DNA from: Austropuccinia psidii
Lineage: Eukaryota; Basidiomycota; Pucciniomycetes; Pucciniales; Sphaerophragmiaceae
Assembly (NCBI GenBank): GCA_023105745.1
Contig: JALGQZ010000004.1
Location: 71,227,112-71,291,111 of the forward strand
DNA length: 64,000 bases
Direction of reading: 5' to 3'
Shown here: positions 48,641-61,649 of the stretch, piece after piece
Position numbering within the stretch: the stretch's first letter is position 1
Layout of the letters: each line of letters begins with the position of its first letter
The notes under the pieces: generated by a model
Database searches by the model: none
What the model saw: only the letters and a program-made list of their open reading frames with translations
What the model was told of the DNA's origin: nothing
Translations under genes and position numbers: made by a program

Positions 48641-50965
48641 TGTTGTGTTGATTGTGCTATAGGATAATCCAAGAAGCTACGTGGGAATTATCAGGATTTA
48701 AGGTTATATCACCATCTATTTGAATAAAAATATTAATCATCCCAATGCAAAGTGGTTGTGAAGGGGTTGACATGATGGCTATTATGAATTATTTGGGGAC
48801 AGTTGGAAATTATATGATCAGGAAAGGGTAGCTAAAGGGAATGAAGCTCAATAAGTGCAGGTGGGGAACTTATATGAGAGGCAGAAATGGGCTCAAAGGG
48901 GGATGGCCTGTGGTTACGTGCATGGTTGTTAGGAAGATGGGCCTCTTGGCCTCATAATTTTCATATCCAATTTGGGAATATATCAAGGAGAGGTGGCAAG
49001 AATGTGGGTGCACCAATATGACTGCTGGATCTTCAGCATATTACGCAAGGATTGGGGGACCAAGGTTGACATTAGCATATCTAAAATTGGGTGCGTGGTA
49101 GATACTTACTGTGAAGTGGAATATTAGAGGCATGCAGCCATGTTCGCTGGTGTGACAGTGAACCTTAAGCATATCTTCCCCAGGTTAATTGTCTTACAGT
49201 GACCTACTGGGCAATGGTGGGAGTGAATAGGAAAATTTCACTGTGGGCAGGTGAGGTATGTTTGGTGGCATGCCACCAAACATGAGTTTGCTTTTTCCCA
49301 AAAATTCTTGTGGACTGACGCCTACTGGAATTCCAGCGCAAAATGTGTGGCTTGATAAAAGGGAGAACCGGCTGTGAGCCGTGATCCACTTACACATTCA
49401 CCCCTCTTGTGTTTGAGGCTGTTACTAATCCACCCAGATTGGCATCAGGGTATTTCCCTCACGCCTGTGAGAAACTCAAGAGGAATAAGCCACCCGCCTA
49501 AGGTATTTTTTGGCTGCAAACCAGGTGCCAAACCTTCTGCGGGGCATGTGAGATTGTGCAGCATATGACCCGTGGTTGTGGATCCCCACCCATAAATAAC
49601 CAGCCTCAGGGATCATAGGCAGGGGTTATGCTAATGCGTATGAGGCTCAAGCAAATCCATGCTGATTGGCCTCAGGTTTCTGTGCACAAGCAGGACACGC
49701 ACACAAGCAAATAGCTGGTTGGAATACAGGCATGTAAAAGGTCCGCCAGGCATGTGAAAGTTCCCTGCGTATGAAAGTGTGTGGGGGTGCAAAAAACAAG
49801 CGGGGCCAGTAATTGTTTGCCCCGACCTTGGCACCGGAGTGAATCCACCATTTGCATATTACCCAAATCATTATTCATCCAATTATGCACCCTTACATTA
49901 TTTTGGATTACACCAGCATCTGTGTGGTAGTTATGTGGAGCACTCCAAAAAGGTGCATCAAAGGGATGCCTTTGAGAAATTTGACATTATGGCTTGGTGT
50001 GATTGCATGTTAAATTCTTTTACAGCTTTTTCTCTGGCCCAACATTGTAGTACATACAAAGGTGTACGCAATACTACATATTACAGTGTTGGCTGTACAG
50101 ATTAGGATGGTGTGATACTACTTCAGCCTGCATGCATATAGCCAATGGGTATCCACCTTCCGATTGTTTGCATATACGTAGCTCATGTGCCCAATTCTCA
50201 GCATTGTGATTCACCCAATTTGCACACACAAGCTGAGCATATCCTGGTAAAGGGCTCCGTGTGGAAGTTTTTGGTAGATCCATGGTTGGAACAATTTTTG
50301 TAATAGCTCATTGGAAGGCTCAGTTTGGAGCAGTTCACTAAAGCGTGTGATATGCTTCACCTGGCTGAAATGCCATCCAATGCTGTTCCAAATGCTCAGA
50401 TTGTGTGCTTACAAAAATGACCTAGCAATTTCTCAGCATGGTGCACTTGATATTGTTATATCAATAGATCAATGACTGTGCAATTCAAATGTTCATCCAC
50501 TGAGAATTTAAATTATGACCCCAAAGCAGACCTGAGCAATGGGTTGACCCAAGTTCATGCTGTATTCACTTGTCATAAAAAAGCCTGACCCTTTGTTCAA
50601 ACACTATCAACCGGCCATAAGGCCAGTATGCTTGCTGCGGTCACCTGTGACCAAACGCGCCACATGATTTTCTGCATGGGGCATTTGTGGATTGCACCCA
50701 CCGTGCACATTAAACAATGCCCTCACGAAAGCCCTCCCGGGCGATTGGGTGGCTATTCAATGCAACAAAGGGGATTTGACTGAGTCTGAAAATTTAATCA
50801 ATTGCAATACTCAGCCAGAACCCCTTTGTTCCTCTGCCTCACAGGCCCATTTCCCATCTCAGTCACAGCCAATGCTGCGACTGAGCTTCAATTCTCCCAA
50901 CACACCCTCCACTTTTTTTCTCACCCACTTTACTTTTTCCCAGTTCACCTGCTATTCTCATTACT
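48641..50965. other. Unassigned sequence right of the SNF2 pseudogene
   Basis: Mixed composition. Short competing frames (e.g. 49779-50105 +, 49834-49631 -) have no recognisable domain. The first few hundred bases may hold the decayed N-terminus of the SNF2 gene. It contains a 26-bp perfect palindrome at 49258-49283. No terminal repeat of a DNA transposon was identified. Confidence 0.4.
49258..49283. repeat. 26-bp perfect palindrome
   Basis: ATGTTTGGTGGCA is followed directly by its reverse complement, with no loop. Confidence 0.8.
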
Positions 50966-52375
50966 ATGCATAGTCAGGCTGAATCTATGATGAAACTTTA
51001 AGAGGACTAATTCCAACTTTAAATATGACTGTGACATGGTTATAAATATTGCAAATACGGGTATTAAAGTATGATAATGGTTTATTATTAAAATAAAAGC
51101 GTTTCACTATTGAATAATAGTGGTGGTGAGCGATATTGAAATCCCTGGGTTCAGCTTTACCTGTTGGATTACAATAATAAAGTCTACAATACTTAAGATT
51201 AGAAGTATACCTGTTTATTTTCCAATAGTAGAACTATTTTTGACAGTTATACTATTTAGGAATTCAAGAGAATGATGAGGAAACCTTTTCTGGCTGTGAA
51301 AAGGCCCCTTTTTATCCTGAAATGGGGTGGAAAGCCTGCTAGACCTTTTCATGTAGAGGAATTGAAGAGTTTTCCCTCTCTAAGACAGGCTTGTGGTTTG
51401 CAAAAGGCCTTTATAGCCTGTATTGGGCTCAGATGTGGTTTTGAAACCACATCTGGGCAGTTTTCACCAATACAGGGTGAATATTTTCATCTGGGGACCA
51501 CACAGCTTGATTTTGACATGTATGACTCATAGAATGCTGTACAGAACCTGTATGGGACCCAACTATTGAGTTAACTATGAGGTATTGAAGTAAAAACAAG
51601 CTTCTTTGTCAATTTGACACCTCATAATCATGGTAAGGCTGTATTGGCCACACTGTGGGATTTTGACCTTAAAACAGCCATAATTGAGATATCAACCTCA
51701 AAGGTGGCTCTGTGTGTAGCCCTGTATGTGATCTACACAATGGTACCTTATTTGGTATGGCTATCATTAAATATGGCAAAGGTATCCCATGTACAAGAAT
51801 TCTGTACATATGTGTGTTTAAGGCAAAAAGCTGTATTGGGCTTGTTTTCCTCATAACTTTTGTTCTAGGTGAGATATGAGGAAATGAATGGAACAATCAG
51901 ATAGCCCTGATTGTGATCTCAGCAAAAAGACCCCACTTTAAGTATCTCAAACTAAAACTGTAGAAGTTAGATGAGAGGTGAATATTTTCTTCACCCTTAT
52001 TTGGCCTGAATTTGACCATACCTTCTGTAATACTGGTGCTAGCTCAGTTTGGTTGGTACCATTGGATAGCCCTGGCTCAGAGCTTCATTATGCATACCCA
52101 TTTGATGGGGTTAGGCCTCTTACTCTGTATTTCAGATGAGAGGTGAAAATTAAGGTTTATGCTCAGCAACAACTTTGAGCAGGAATAACTTTGTTATTCT
52201 TTGTCCTATGATGGTGGGACTTGTATATTTGGAAAGCGGCGAGTTTCCTCTTTCTTTTGATACCTTTTGAGCAGATTTGGCTCAGCTCCATGTTTTGGTG
52301 GTATCTTGCCTATACCATTGGTTTATGGTATTTGGCTGTCATGCTTGTGCTCTGGTTTTGAGTCACAGGCTGACA
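50966..52375 (-). repeat. 3' LTR of family-4 element (left boundary approximate)
   Basis: On the minus strand it starts TGTCAGCCTGTGACTC right after the polypurine tract. The far end is placed at TGCATAGTCAGGCTG (plus strand) near 50966, because CTATGATGAAACT there resembles the TATGAAACT near other LTR ends. That boundary is a guess, as no partner LTR is in the window. It contains a strong hairpin at 51430-51455. Confidence 0.55.
51430..51455. repeat. Near-perfect inverted repeat in family-4 LTR
   Basis: CAGATGTGGTTT and AAACCACATCTG (12-bp arms) are separated only by TG. Confidence 0.75.
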
Positions 52376-52387
52376 TACCCTCCCTCT
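52376..52387 (-). other. Polypurine tract of family-4 element
   Basis: AGAGGGAGGGTA on the minus strand directly precedes the LTR start TGTCAGCC. Confidence 0.7.
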
Positions 52388-52389
52388 GA

Positions 52390-53391
52390 AAAAGTCTCAT
52401 CATTGATGAGACTGTCCAGTCCTCCTAGAGGGTCTGAATCTCCTTAAATGAAGGTTCCCATCTGGTCTGACATCCTATGCCAACCATTTGGCTTTATCAG
52501 CTGTTTGGTTCTTGAATCTGACTAAGTATTGTCTCTGATCTTCCTGGCCCTGATGATTTTCTTCACTGGTCCAGGGGAGCCTTCAAACTCCACTATTTCT
52601 GGTGGTGTGGGGTTCTCCTTCCTGGAGGGGAATTTACCCTCCTCTGTTTGGAAGTATGGTTTTACCAAACTCACTGGAAACACTGGGTGTTTCCTGGAGA
52701 ACTCCTCTGTGAGTTTGACGTCCACTGCAGTCTTCCCTACCAAATTAATGATAGTAAAGGGCCCTAAAAATGAGTCTCTCATCTTCTTAGGTCCTTTGAG
52801 ATTATCAAAGTTTAGTGTAGACACCAGCACCTGGTCCACTTCTTTGAAGTCAGGTTACATGTGTGCCTTGTCCCACCTTTGCTTATCATACTCCTTTGCC
52901 TCAGCTATGAATTTGGTAGCTTTGTCACAAGCCCTCTTTCACATTTCATGGAAGTCTTTGGCTGTGGGGTGGATGGTTAGAAGATTTTTCTTCAAGTGGT
53001 CCACAGGTAAAAGGGGATTCCCCCCTTTTTCTACCAGTGCAGGTGTTTTTCCTTTGGTAGAGTGCTGACTTGTATTATAAGCCAGCTGGACTGCTGGTAG
53101 AAGGGTAACCCAGTCATGGGTGTATCCTTCATGGTCCTTGTATTCCATGCCATAGGCACAGAACCTTCTAAGGATGTCCTCCATTGTCCGGATCATCCTT
53201 TCAGCTAGCCCATCTATTTGTGGATGGTATGCTGTGGAAAATGCATGTCATACAAGTTGGTCCAAATTTAAGATGTGAATTTTGGGTCCCTATCACTAAT
53301 GATGATCTTAGGGACTCCACAGGTAGATATGATGTCATTCCACAATAACAGAGCAGTATCCATAGCTGTGTCCTCTTGATGGAATGGAAGA
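52390..53391 (-). pseudogene. pol: Family-4 integrase C-terminal part and chromodomain-like end
   Basis: Continues the integrase core after element [15 protein letters not shown], the [11 protein letters not shown]sp motif near 53290, then ERMIRTMEDILRRFCAYG with the catalytic Glu (53196-52939). Breaks lie near 53230 and 52930, and a TAA near 52854 precedes the frame 52839-52522 (VLVSTLNFDNLKGPKKMRDS, KHPVFPVSLVKPY). TAG at 52522-52524 and a frame shift separate the last module, YLVRFKNQTADKAKWLA, seen near 52500-52450. It is a pseudogene even before the insertion is considered. Confidence 0.82.
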
Positions 53392-55228
53392 TGTGAGCCT
53401 TAGAGGTAATTTCATATACCCAAAAGACCACAAATATGAAAATAACATATTAATATAAATAAAATGAATTTATTTATACTATTAAACTAAAAATCAAAAT
53501 ATAAATATAAACTTATATTAAAAATAAAAAATTAATTACAATTTAAAAATAAAAATACATTAAATTCTGTAAGTATAAAATTACATTTATACTTGAAAAA
53601 ATTAAGTAAAAATAAAATTTTAACAAAATTGTGAAAAAATAAATAAATTTGGAAAAAAGTTAAATAAAAATTATTATAACTTTTTATACAATAAATACAC
53701 ACATAAAAACTATTTCACCATTGGATTCCTCATAAAAAATTAGGTGGGGTCACCTCTGAGTGAAATTCTTGTAACTCAACTCTAAATAAGCTTAAATTAA
53801 GTTTTTAGTAATTTCAATACAAAAGTTGAAAATCCTCAAAACCTTAATTCAATTCACACCACATGTGGTGTTAACCATCAATTTTTGTGTTAAAATTGAG
53901 GTGTTGTGTTTAGTTTAGAAGTTATGAGGAATTGAAGTATTTTCAATTGAATTCAATTGAAATGTCAAAATGTGCATGTGTATTACATAAGTGAACTTTG
54001 ATTTACATATGAGGTGTCAATTATTACTGTATTGTACTGTACAATTGAATTGAATTACATATGTGAATTATAAGTATAATACATGATGAGGAATTAAAGG
54101 AAAAATAAATTGGAAAGATTAAATTTGGGGGGGAAAAGGAACTCCAGCTCTAAGGGGGAGCTAGACCCCCAAAATCCTTGCTGACAGGCATGGGATGTCA
54201 AAATTCACGCAAAAGGTCATCACTTTTGGCCTGGAATTGAGTTACAGGGTCTGTGGACTCAATTGATGATGAGGTTTTGATACCAACTGGGGTAGTTTTA
54301 GCTGTTGCCAAGAGGGTAAAACTACCCTTAAGATAAAACAACCATAGTAAAAAACAGTTTTAACTGGTTTCTACGCCTCTTACACACATTCTGACGTGTT
54401 TTGAAGGCTCTAGGCCTGGTATTGCTATAGTAATGGCTGATTTAAGGGTCTAAAATGGCTAAAAATGGCTAAAAATGGCTTAAACCAGCCCTTTTTGGTC
54501 TAAACCAGGGTTCAATGATGCCATAATTGGCTTTTCTGTTGGCAGACTGTTTTTCACGACTGACAAGAGTAAAATTTACTTTTGGAGTAAGAGAATTGAT
54601 GGCTATAAAAGAATGTCTTCTTTGCCCCACTTTTCTCTTCATGTTAGAATCTTTTCCTTTTATAATTAGCTTAAACATTGTTAAACCAATCAATAAAAGA
54701 TTCCAACCACCTTTTTTAAATCATTTTAATCCTTTCAACCACGTGAAAAAATCATTATAATCATTGTTTGTAACTCTTATAATCATTTTGACCCCTCAAC
54801 CACCCCAAAAGTGAAATAAAGCATCTTTCATCACTGTAAACTTTGTCACTTTGTTTCCAAATTCACTCTGGTCACTTTTGGGCGTGTTTTCTCTTTAATA
54901 TTCTTTTTAAAGACTTTGTTCTTTAATTAATTGCTTGCAGTTCTTTGCTCAATTAATTCCAATTGAAATTGCTCTTGAAGAAATTTCTTTTGTAGCCTTA
55001 AAATATCTCTTGTAGAGTATTTTTTGGATAAATTTTTATTGTTGGTAAAACAATAAATTTTTATAATATTATTGTTTTATACTAATAAAGTTATAAACAA
55101 TAAAATTGGCGTGTTTTCTCTTAAAAATAATATTCCATACTATTTTTAATTGATTTTTACCTTATACAAATTTTGAGGACAGGAAAAGTACTTGATTTTT
55201 AATCAAAGTTTCATATCCACACCTTACA
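53392..55228 (+). repeat. 5' LTR of element D (1837 bp)
   Basis: Family-1 termini, three TGGCTAAAAA units, TATA box at 54604-54611. Confidence 0.95.
54604..54611 (+). promoter_or_regulatory. TATA box in 5' LTR of element D
   Basis: TATAAAAG in the same context as in elements B and C. Confidence 0.68.
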
Positions 55229-55230
55229 TT

Positions 55231-55248
55231 TGGGGGCCCAGCTGTGAT
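55231..55248 (+). other. Primer binding site (element D), one base altered
   Basis: As in B, but GCCGTGAT reads GCTGTGAT, a C to T change at the CpG that is hit on the other strand in C. Confidence 0.7.
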
Positions 55249-55452
55249 ATTTTACCTGTGACATATTTTTTTTACTCCTTTTAAATATTTTTCTTATATT
55301 GAAAAATTTAAAAACATATAAAAAATACTTATAATTCAAAAAATCCATAAAAAATAACCTTTTTTCATATTATAAGTGAGGCTTATATTTTTATTTCTTT
55401 TTTGAAATAACCTTTTTTTTAATTGATTAATTGGCTTTTTCATTAATTTTAG

Positions 55453-56365
55453 TGTCTGACAACGTGGTAAGACAAGAAAACATTGAAACAGCCTCAACAG
55501 TAACCAGCATTATCCCTGCCAGTACTGTTCATTCTGATCATAATATTACTGTTATTGTGACTCAAAATAACCAACCTGAACCAATATCTTCTGAATTAAT
55601 TAACTTGGACATAAGTAATACTCTTTAGAAAGCTAAGAATTTGGCCAATAGTAAGTTTTTTGACATAAAAATACTATTTTAAGCCTTTTTAAACCATAAT
55701 TATGCCTTCAACCAGGTCAGGAGCCAGCTACAACCCATCAAGCAGCTCCCAAAAAGGTAATAGACGTGATTATGGCAGAGGCCAACCAGGTACAGAAGGA
55801 AAAGGGTCAGTTGATGACTTCCAAACAACTAAATTGGGTCATTCTGAAGCTGATAATACTATTTTACCTTCAAAAAGAGCTGACACCGCCACAACAAGCC
55901 TCTGTGGACATATACAAAGCCAGCCACAGTGCATACAACAATGCACTTCAATTCAAGGAGTACCAGATCCTTGCAGACCTGTGGAAGAATTGCATGAATT
56001 CTTACCTGACAGTAAGAAAATTACTGGGCCATCCCAACACTTGCAAATTGCTCAATGGATGGCATCCATTGATGGAGAAGAAAAACATGATGCTTTTGAC
56101 ACTGGAATGGAGGAAAAACAACCCTCCACCACCCAAACCAGTGCCAAAGACAGCCCCAGTGGCCAGCACCAGCAATTCCAACGTGAAAAAACAGCCACAA
56201 GTTCCAAACAAGGGCAAAGGGAAGGCACCAGCCCCAAAACCTTACAGCCAGGGCTACAGAAACCCAAAGATTCAGCAGGATGCCATGGAAATTGTATTTC
56301 AGATGGCCAGAACCATGATGGAATTACAGAAGAAGGAGGAAGCCAGATTAAGATTCCAGAAATGA
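55453..56365 (+). pseudogene. Accessory frame of element D (stop in exon 1)
   Basis: Exon 1 (55453-55650) has TAG at 55626-55628 in place of CAG. The 65-bp intron 55651-55715 and exon 2 (55716-56365) are intact and open, including the terminal ATGA overlap. Confidence 0.62.
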
Positions 56366-58593
56366 TTTCTGATATATTTGATTCCATCCCAGAGCTGTAT
56401 GATGCTATAAATGACGTGAAAAAACATCTTTCTGATAAGAATGAAACCATTTGTAACAACATTAAAGCAAACAACCTGAGTCTGTGCCAAATTAATGAAA
56501 CACTTATGTGTTTTGAAAAAGCTTTAAGAACAATTAAAAATTCCAATAATGATAATTCTTCTAACAATAAAATAAATGCACAATCTGCCATTATTAAAGA
56601 ATTAACAGATAAATATTCTAAATTCAATATTGATGACATAATTGAAACAAGAATTAAACAAGCCATAAATATTATCAAAACAGATAACAAGAAATTCCTT
56701 GATGACATTTCAAATTCATTTACTGAAGTAAAGACATATACCATTGCCTTGAAAAAGTGTTTTGATGCTTCACAAGAAGAAGTATCAAAATTATCAATGA
56801 AATTGAATCAAGTCACTGCTGATAATACAAGACAGACAGAGGTATGGCAAGAACTTACACATAAAGAAGACATGTATAAAATTGAAGTAATAAATTTAAT
56901 ACAAAGCTTCCAACATGAATACTGAAATTCCCAAAGGTGTAGCAACAGTAAAATGAATGACATTGAACAAATACTGAACACCTTACCAAGAATGTCTACA
57001 CCTCTAAATCAAAATGAGGGCACAAGAATTCCAAATCCACAAGTATTGGATCCTGATAATTCACAATTAAAAAATGAATTATCCACTTCTTTTCATAACT
57101 TGGAACCATAAATGGGCCAAGCACTCTTGAAAGAAGTTCCAAAACTTAAAGAATGGCCTCACTTCAGTGGTGAAGGGGAGTATGACCATATGGAATTCAT
57201 TAGAGGTATTGACATGATCAAAGAGGATTTTGAATTACCAGACAGATTGGTAACAGCCAGGTTTAACACCTTGTTTACCAGATCAGCTCACAGATGGTAC
57301 ATCAAAATAAGACAAGCACATGGACACCAGAGTTGGACTTGGTGGAAAACCCAAATCATCAACAAATGGGCAAATGATGCTTGGAGGTTTAAAGTTGAAA
57401 CAGCCTTTGAATCTGCCAAATTTAATGTTGATAAAGACAAAGCTTTGCCATGGTTTTGCCAACAGAAGGACAGATTAACAGAATTATATCCTGACATGTC
57501 AGAATTTATGATCCATAGAAACATTCTGAGACAATGTGGGGGTGACTTAGAGCATGCTGTCAAAAGCAGGACTAATGAACAATATTCAGCAGAGGATATT
57601 ATCAATATACTAGAAGAAGTAACCACCAGAACCGAAATTGGTTCTAGTAGGGTGAATCTCAAAACAAGGTTTAATACACCTTGGAAAGATTCTGTGGACA
57701 AAAACCCCAAAGAAAATTCTAGTAATATTAAATATAAATCTGCAGATACAGTCAGAAAATGCCATATTTGCCAAAGCACCACCCATTTAGCCAATACATG
57801 TCCAAAAAGGGGGAAAATCAATGAACTTGACATTGAAAAGGGACCAGATGTTGAAAGAGAAGACATAATTGAAGACAATTCAGATGATAAGTCATCCATA
57901 TTTTCTGAATCTTCAAAAGATATAGAAAATATCAATGCCACTTTTGACATCATGGAATCTTATTCCCACTTACCACAATTGAGCAATGGTCAAGTTAATT
58001 TATCAAAAGTTTAAGATGCACAACTTATGAAGACAAAACCAAACAGAGGAAAAGGTTATACAGCTGGTAATTCCTGTATAACAGAAGTGGTGATTGACAA
58101 CAAGCCCACCAAACCTTTACTTGACCCAGGAGCCTTCTGCTCTTGTGTTGGAAAATCTTTTCTTAAGACTTGTGTACCAAATTTTGAAGACCAATTGTTA
58201 CCAATTGATGGTATAAAATTCAACAGTGCAAGTAACCCAATGAAAGCATTAGGAATCTTTGAGACCAATGTCATATTCCCACACATAAATGGGAATTTAA
58301 AGATCACAGTTGAATTTGTTGTTATGGAAAATTGCTCTAGTACCAATTTATATTGGGAAATGACTATTTAATCATGTATGGAATAGATTTACATAATAAC
58401 AAAGACAGATAATTTACAATTGGGGACAATAAGTGCCAGAAATTTGCCTTTTTACCATTTAAAAGAAAAATTACAGTAAAAAAAGTATCACCCGTCAACT
58501 AAGAGTTAGAGAAATTCAAGTCTGAACAGTTAAATGAGGCTGAAATAAGCCTTCATCTGACTGATAAACAACAAAAAAGAGCTTTCTTCCCTT
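55702..58593 (+). pseudogene. gag: Gag and protease region of element D (several stops)
   Basis: ATG 55702 lies in the intron, 14 nt before the acceptor. The frame is open for 407 codons to TGA 56923-56925 (AGA to TGA). Further stops: TAA near 57110 (Ser codon), TAA near 58012 (CAA), then a small deletion near 58345 and a TAA near 58500. The Gag core LKEWPHFSGEGEYDHMEF, the CCHC knuckle (CHICQSTTHLANTC) and the DPGA protease motif are all readable between the breaks. Confidence 0.87.
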
Positions 58594-61500
58594 TTGTATG
58601 ACCACAGAGGAGCATTTGCTACAGACAAAGAACCTCTGGGAGCAATTATTGGTCATGAAGTTGACATCATTCTTAACATTGAGAGACCTTATCCACCACT
58701 CTTAAGAAGACCTGCTTATCCAGCAAGTCCAAAATCAAGAGAAGCTCTAGAAATTCATATCAAAGAACTTCTGGACCTTGGTGTAATACAAAAAGTAGGC
58801 CACAATGAGGAAGTAGAAATAACTACACCAGTCATAGTGGCGTGGCATAATGGAAAATCCAGAATGGTTGGGGACTTTAGAGCTCTGAACACTTACACTG
58901 TTCCAGACAGATACCCAATACCAAAAATCCAAATTGCCCTTACTCAAATATCTCAAGCAGTGTATATAACCACTATGGATGCCCTTAAAGGATTCCATCA
59001 AAATGTGGTAACACCAAGAGCAAGAAAATACTTGAGAATTATTGTTCATTGTGGAGTGTATGAATACTTAAGGATGCCCTTTGGTATCAAAAATGCACCT
59101 TCACACTTCCAAAGAATGATGAATGAAATCTTCCCTGAAGAACTCTCAGAGGGATGGTTAATCATTTACATTGATGACATTATTATCTGTTCAAAGACTT
59201 GGGAGGAGCACATGTACAGATTATCAAGAGTTTTGGCAAAAATCCAATCAGTAAACATGAAAATCTCCTTGAAAAAATGTCATTTTTTATTTAAAGAACT
59301 TAAAGCACTAGGACATGTTGTATCTGGTTTGTCCCTTGGAATTGACAAAAACAAAGTTGCAGCAGTATTGTTAAAACCCATGCCTCAGGATAAGAAGGAA
59401 ATTCAGTCATTCTTAGGTTTTGCAGGATATTACAGGCAACACATTAAATATTTTGCATCCATAGCAAGACCACTTTATAACTTGTGTGACAAAGACACAG
59501 TATTTGAAATGACTGTTGACAGAGTCAAAGCTTTTGAGTCTCTAAGTGAAGCATTGACCACTGCTCCACTCTTACTGATGCCAGACTTTAAATTGCCTTT
59601 CAAACTGTATATTGATGCATCAGGGGATGGACTGGGTGCTGCACTTCACCAAGTTCAGATGATAAATGATAAGCCTGTAGAAGGACCCATATGTTTCATA
59701 TCCAGGCAAATCAAACCAACTGAAGCCAGATATGGAGCAAGTCAAATGGAATGTCTATGCCTTGTCTGTGCCTTGGAAAAATTGAACTACTTTTTAGAGG
59801 GATGTGTTTTTGAAGTGATAACAGATTGTACAGCTGTCAAATCACTTTTGAACATGAAAACACCCAACAGACACATGCTCAGATGGCAAATAGCCATACA
59901 GGAATACAGAGGCAATATGACTATTATTCATAAGGATGGGAATATTCATAAGAATGCAGATGGACTAAGCAGATGGCCATTACCAAATAATATTGATAAT
60001 CCTGCTTATGTGCCAGAAGAAGCTTCACCACAAATTCCAATAGAAGGAATAAGTGTTACAGACTTGAACACCACCTTCTTTGAAGAAGTCAGAAGTAGTT
60101 ACACCCAAGATAAGAATTGTAGCATCTTATGCCAATTACTTAACAAAGACTGTAAATACAACTCTCTAATACATGCCTTGGATGAAGTATGGAGAAAATC
60201 TTATGATGAAGGAAGATTTCACCTACTGGATGGTATAATTTACCACAGAACCAAGCACACATGTGTAATTACAGTTGTAGACAGGTCATTAATCAATCTT
60301 GTACTGAAAGAATGCCATGATAGTCCCTTTTCAGGACATCTATCTGCAGACAGAACAAGAGAAAAAGTAAAGACCTGCATATGGTGGCCAATGTGGCAGA
60401 AAGATGTTGCAGAGTATTGCAAAACCTGTGACAGATTCCAAAAGGCAAATAAATCCACAGGCGAAAGACTTGGAAATATGATAAAAATCCAAGAACCAAA
60501 CAGACCTTGGGAAATTGTCCATATGGATTGGGTAACTGGCCTACCACCAGGAGGTGACAGGAGCTATAATGCTTGCCTAGTAATTGTGGATAGATTCAGT
60601 AAAACTCCAATCTTTTTACCATGTCACAAAGATGATACAGCCATGGATACAGCTCTTCTGATATGGAATAGAGTAGTGTCATGGACTGGGATATTTACAA
60701 ATATCATCAGTGATAGAGATCCCAAATTCACTTCAGCACTATGGACAAATCTTCACCAATTATTTGGCACTAAAATGTCTTTCTCTACAGCCTACCACCC
60801 ACAAACTGATGGCCTGGCTGAAAGAATGATCCAAACCTTAGAGGACATGGTGAGAAGATTTTGTGCATATGGCCTTGAATGCAAAGATTGTGATGGATTT
60901 ACCCATGATTGGTGTACTCTGTTGCCAGCACTGGAATTAGCATATAAAACATCAATCCATGCCAGTACCAATCAGACTCCTGCTATTCTAGAAAAAGGAT
61001 GGAACCCCCAGTTACCCCAAGATTCCTTGAGGCAAGACTTAATTGAAATACATCCCACAGCTGCTAGCTTCAAAGGAATGCTAGACAAAGCTAGAAAGCA
61101 TGCAGTAAGATGCATGGAGGATTCTTTTGTATATGCTAAAGACAAATGGGATAAATCACATGCATCTCCAGATTTCAAAGTGGGGGACCTAGTTCTTGTA
61201 TCCACCACTAACTTCAATAACATCAAAGGATGTAAAAAGTTGAAAGACTCCTTTGCAGGACCTTTTGTGATTAAGGCCCTCCATGGAGAAAATGCTGTTG
61301 AAGTAGAGTTATCTGAAGAACTTAGCAACAAGCACCCCACATTTCCAGTAAGCTTGATAAAGCCATATAAATCTAATGATTCTAAGAAATTTCCCTTGAG
61401 GAACAAGATTCCCCAAGTTATAACTCCTATTGAGACATCTGGTACTAAGAAAATTACCAAAGTTCTTAAAGAAAGAAAATTAAGAACCAAGAAAGTAAGG

Positions 61501-61626
61501 GAATACCTTGTTAGGTACAGTGACCCAACTTGTGAAGATGAATGGTTAGAAGAAAAAGATATACCAGAAACTACCAATCTCCTCAGGAGATTCAGACACA
61601 CTAGAAACACCAATATTACAAAGTAA
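58594..61626 (+). CDS. pol: Pol: reverse transcriptase, RNase H, integrase, chromodomain-like end (1010 codons open)
   Basis: The distal polyprotein of element D is uninterrupted, although the natural start is upstream in gag, so the Met at 58594 is only the first one after the last break. RT: Asp129 (TMDALKGF), YIDD 192-195. RNase H: Asp341, Glu387, Asp411, Asp456. Integrase zinc finger: His575, His582, Cys612, but residue 615 is Phe where B and C have Cys. Catalytic triad: Asp645, Asp707, Glu743, exactly 35 residues apart for the last pair. The GDLVLVS segment (865-871) is followed by a chromodomain-like module at about 970-990 ([17 protein letters not shown]). Replication of this copy would also need gag and protease from elsewhere. 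The Cys to Phe change probably impairs integrase. Confidence 0.9.
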   Translation: MYDHRGAFATDKEPLGAIIGHEVDIILNIERPYPPLLRRPAYPASPKSREALEIHIKELLDLGVIQKVGHNEEVEITTPVIVAWHNGKSRMVGDFRALNTYTVPDRYPIPKIQIALTQISQAVYITTMDALKGFHQNVVTPRARKYLRIIVHCGVYEYLRMPFGIKNAPSHFQRMMNEIFPEELSEGWLIIYIDDIIICSKTWEEHMYRLSRVLAKIQSVNMKISLKKCHFLFKELKALGHVVSGLSLGIDKNKVAAVLLKPMPQDKKEIQSFLGFAGYYRQHIKYFASIARPLYNLCDKDTVFEMTVDRVKAFESLSEALTTAPLLLMPDFKLPFKLYIDASGDGLGAALHQVQMINDKPVEGPICFISRQIKPTEARYGASQMECLCLVCALEKLNYFLEGCVFEVITDCTAVKSLLNMKTPNRHMLRWQIAIQEYRGNMTIIHKDGNIHKNADGLSRWPLPNNIDNPAYVPEEASPQIPIEGISVTDLNTTFFEEVRSSYTQDKNCSILCQLLNKDCKYNSLIHALDEVWRKSYDEGRFHLLDGIIYHRTKHTCVITVVDRSLINLVLKECHDSPFSGHLSADRTREKVKTCIWWPMWQKDVAEYCKTCDRFQKANKSTGERLGNMIKIQEPNRPWEIVHMDWVTGLPPGGDRSYNACLVIVDRFSKTPIFLPCHKDDTAMDTALLIWNRVVSWTGIFTNIISDRDPKFTSALWTNLHQLFGTKMSFSTAYHPQTDGLAERMIQTLEDMVRRFCAYGLECKDCDGFTHDWCTLLPALELAYKTSIHASTNQTPAILEKGWNPQLPQDSLRQDLIEIHPTAASFKGMLDKARKHAVRCMEDSFVYAKDKWDKSHASPDFKVGDLVLVSTTNFNNIKGCKKLKDSFAGPFVIKALHGENAVEVELSEELSNKHPTFPVSLIKPYKSNDSKKFPLRNKIPQVITPIETSGTKKITKVLKERKLRTKKVREYLVRYSDPTCEDEWLEEKDIPETTNLLRRFRHTRNTNITK

Positions 61627-61637
61627 TATTCTTTTTC

Positions 61638-61649
61638 AGGGGGAGGGAA
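61638..61649 (+). other. Polypurine tract of element D
   Basis: AGGGGGAGGGAA directly before the 3' LTR. Confidence 0.83.
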
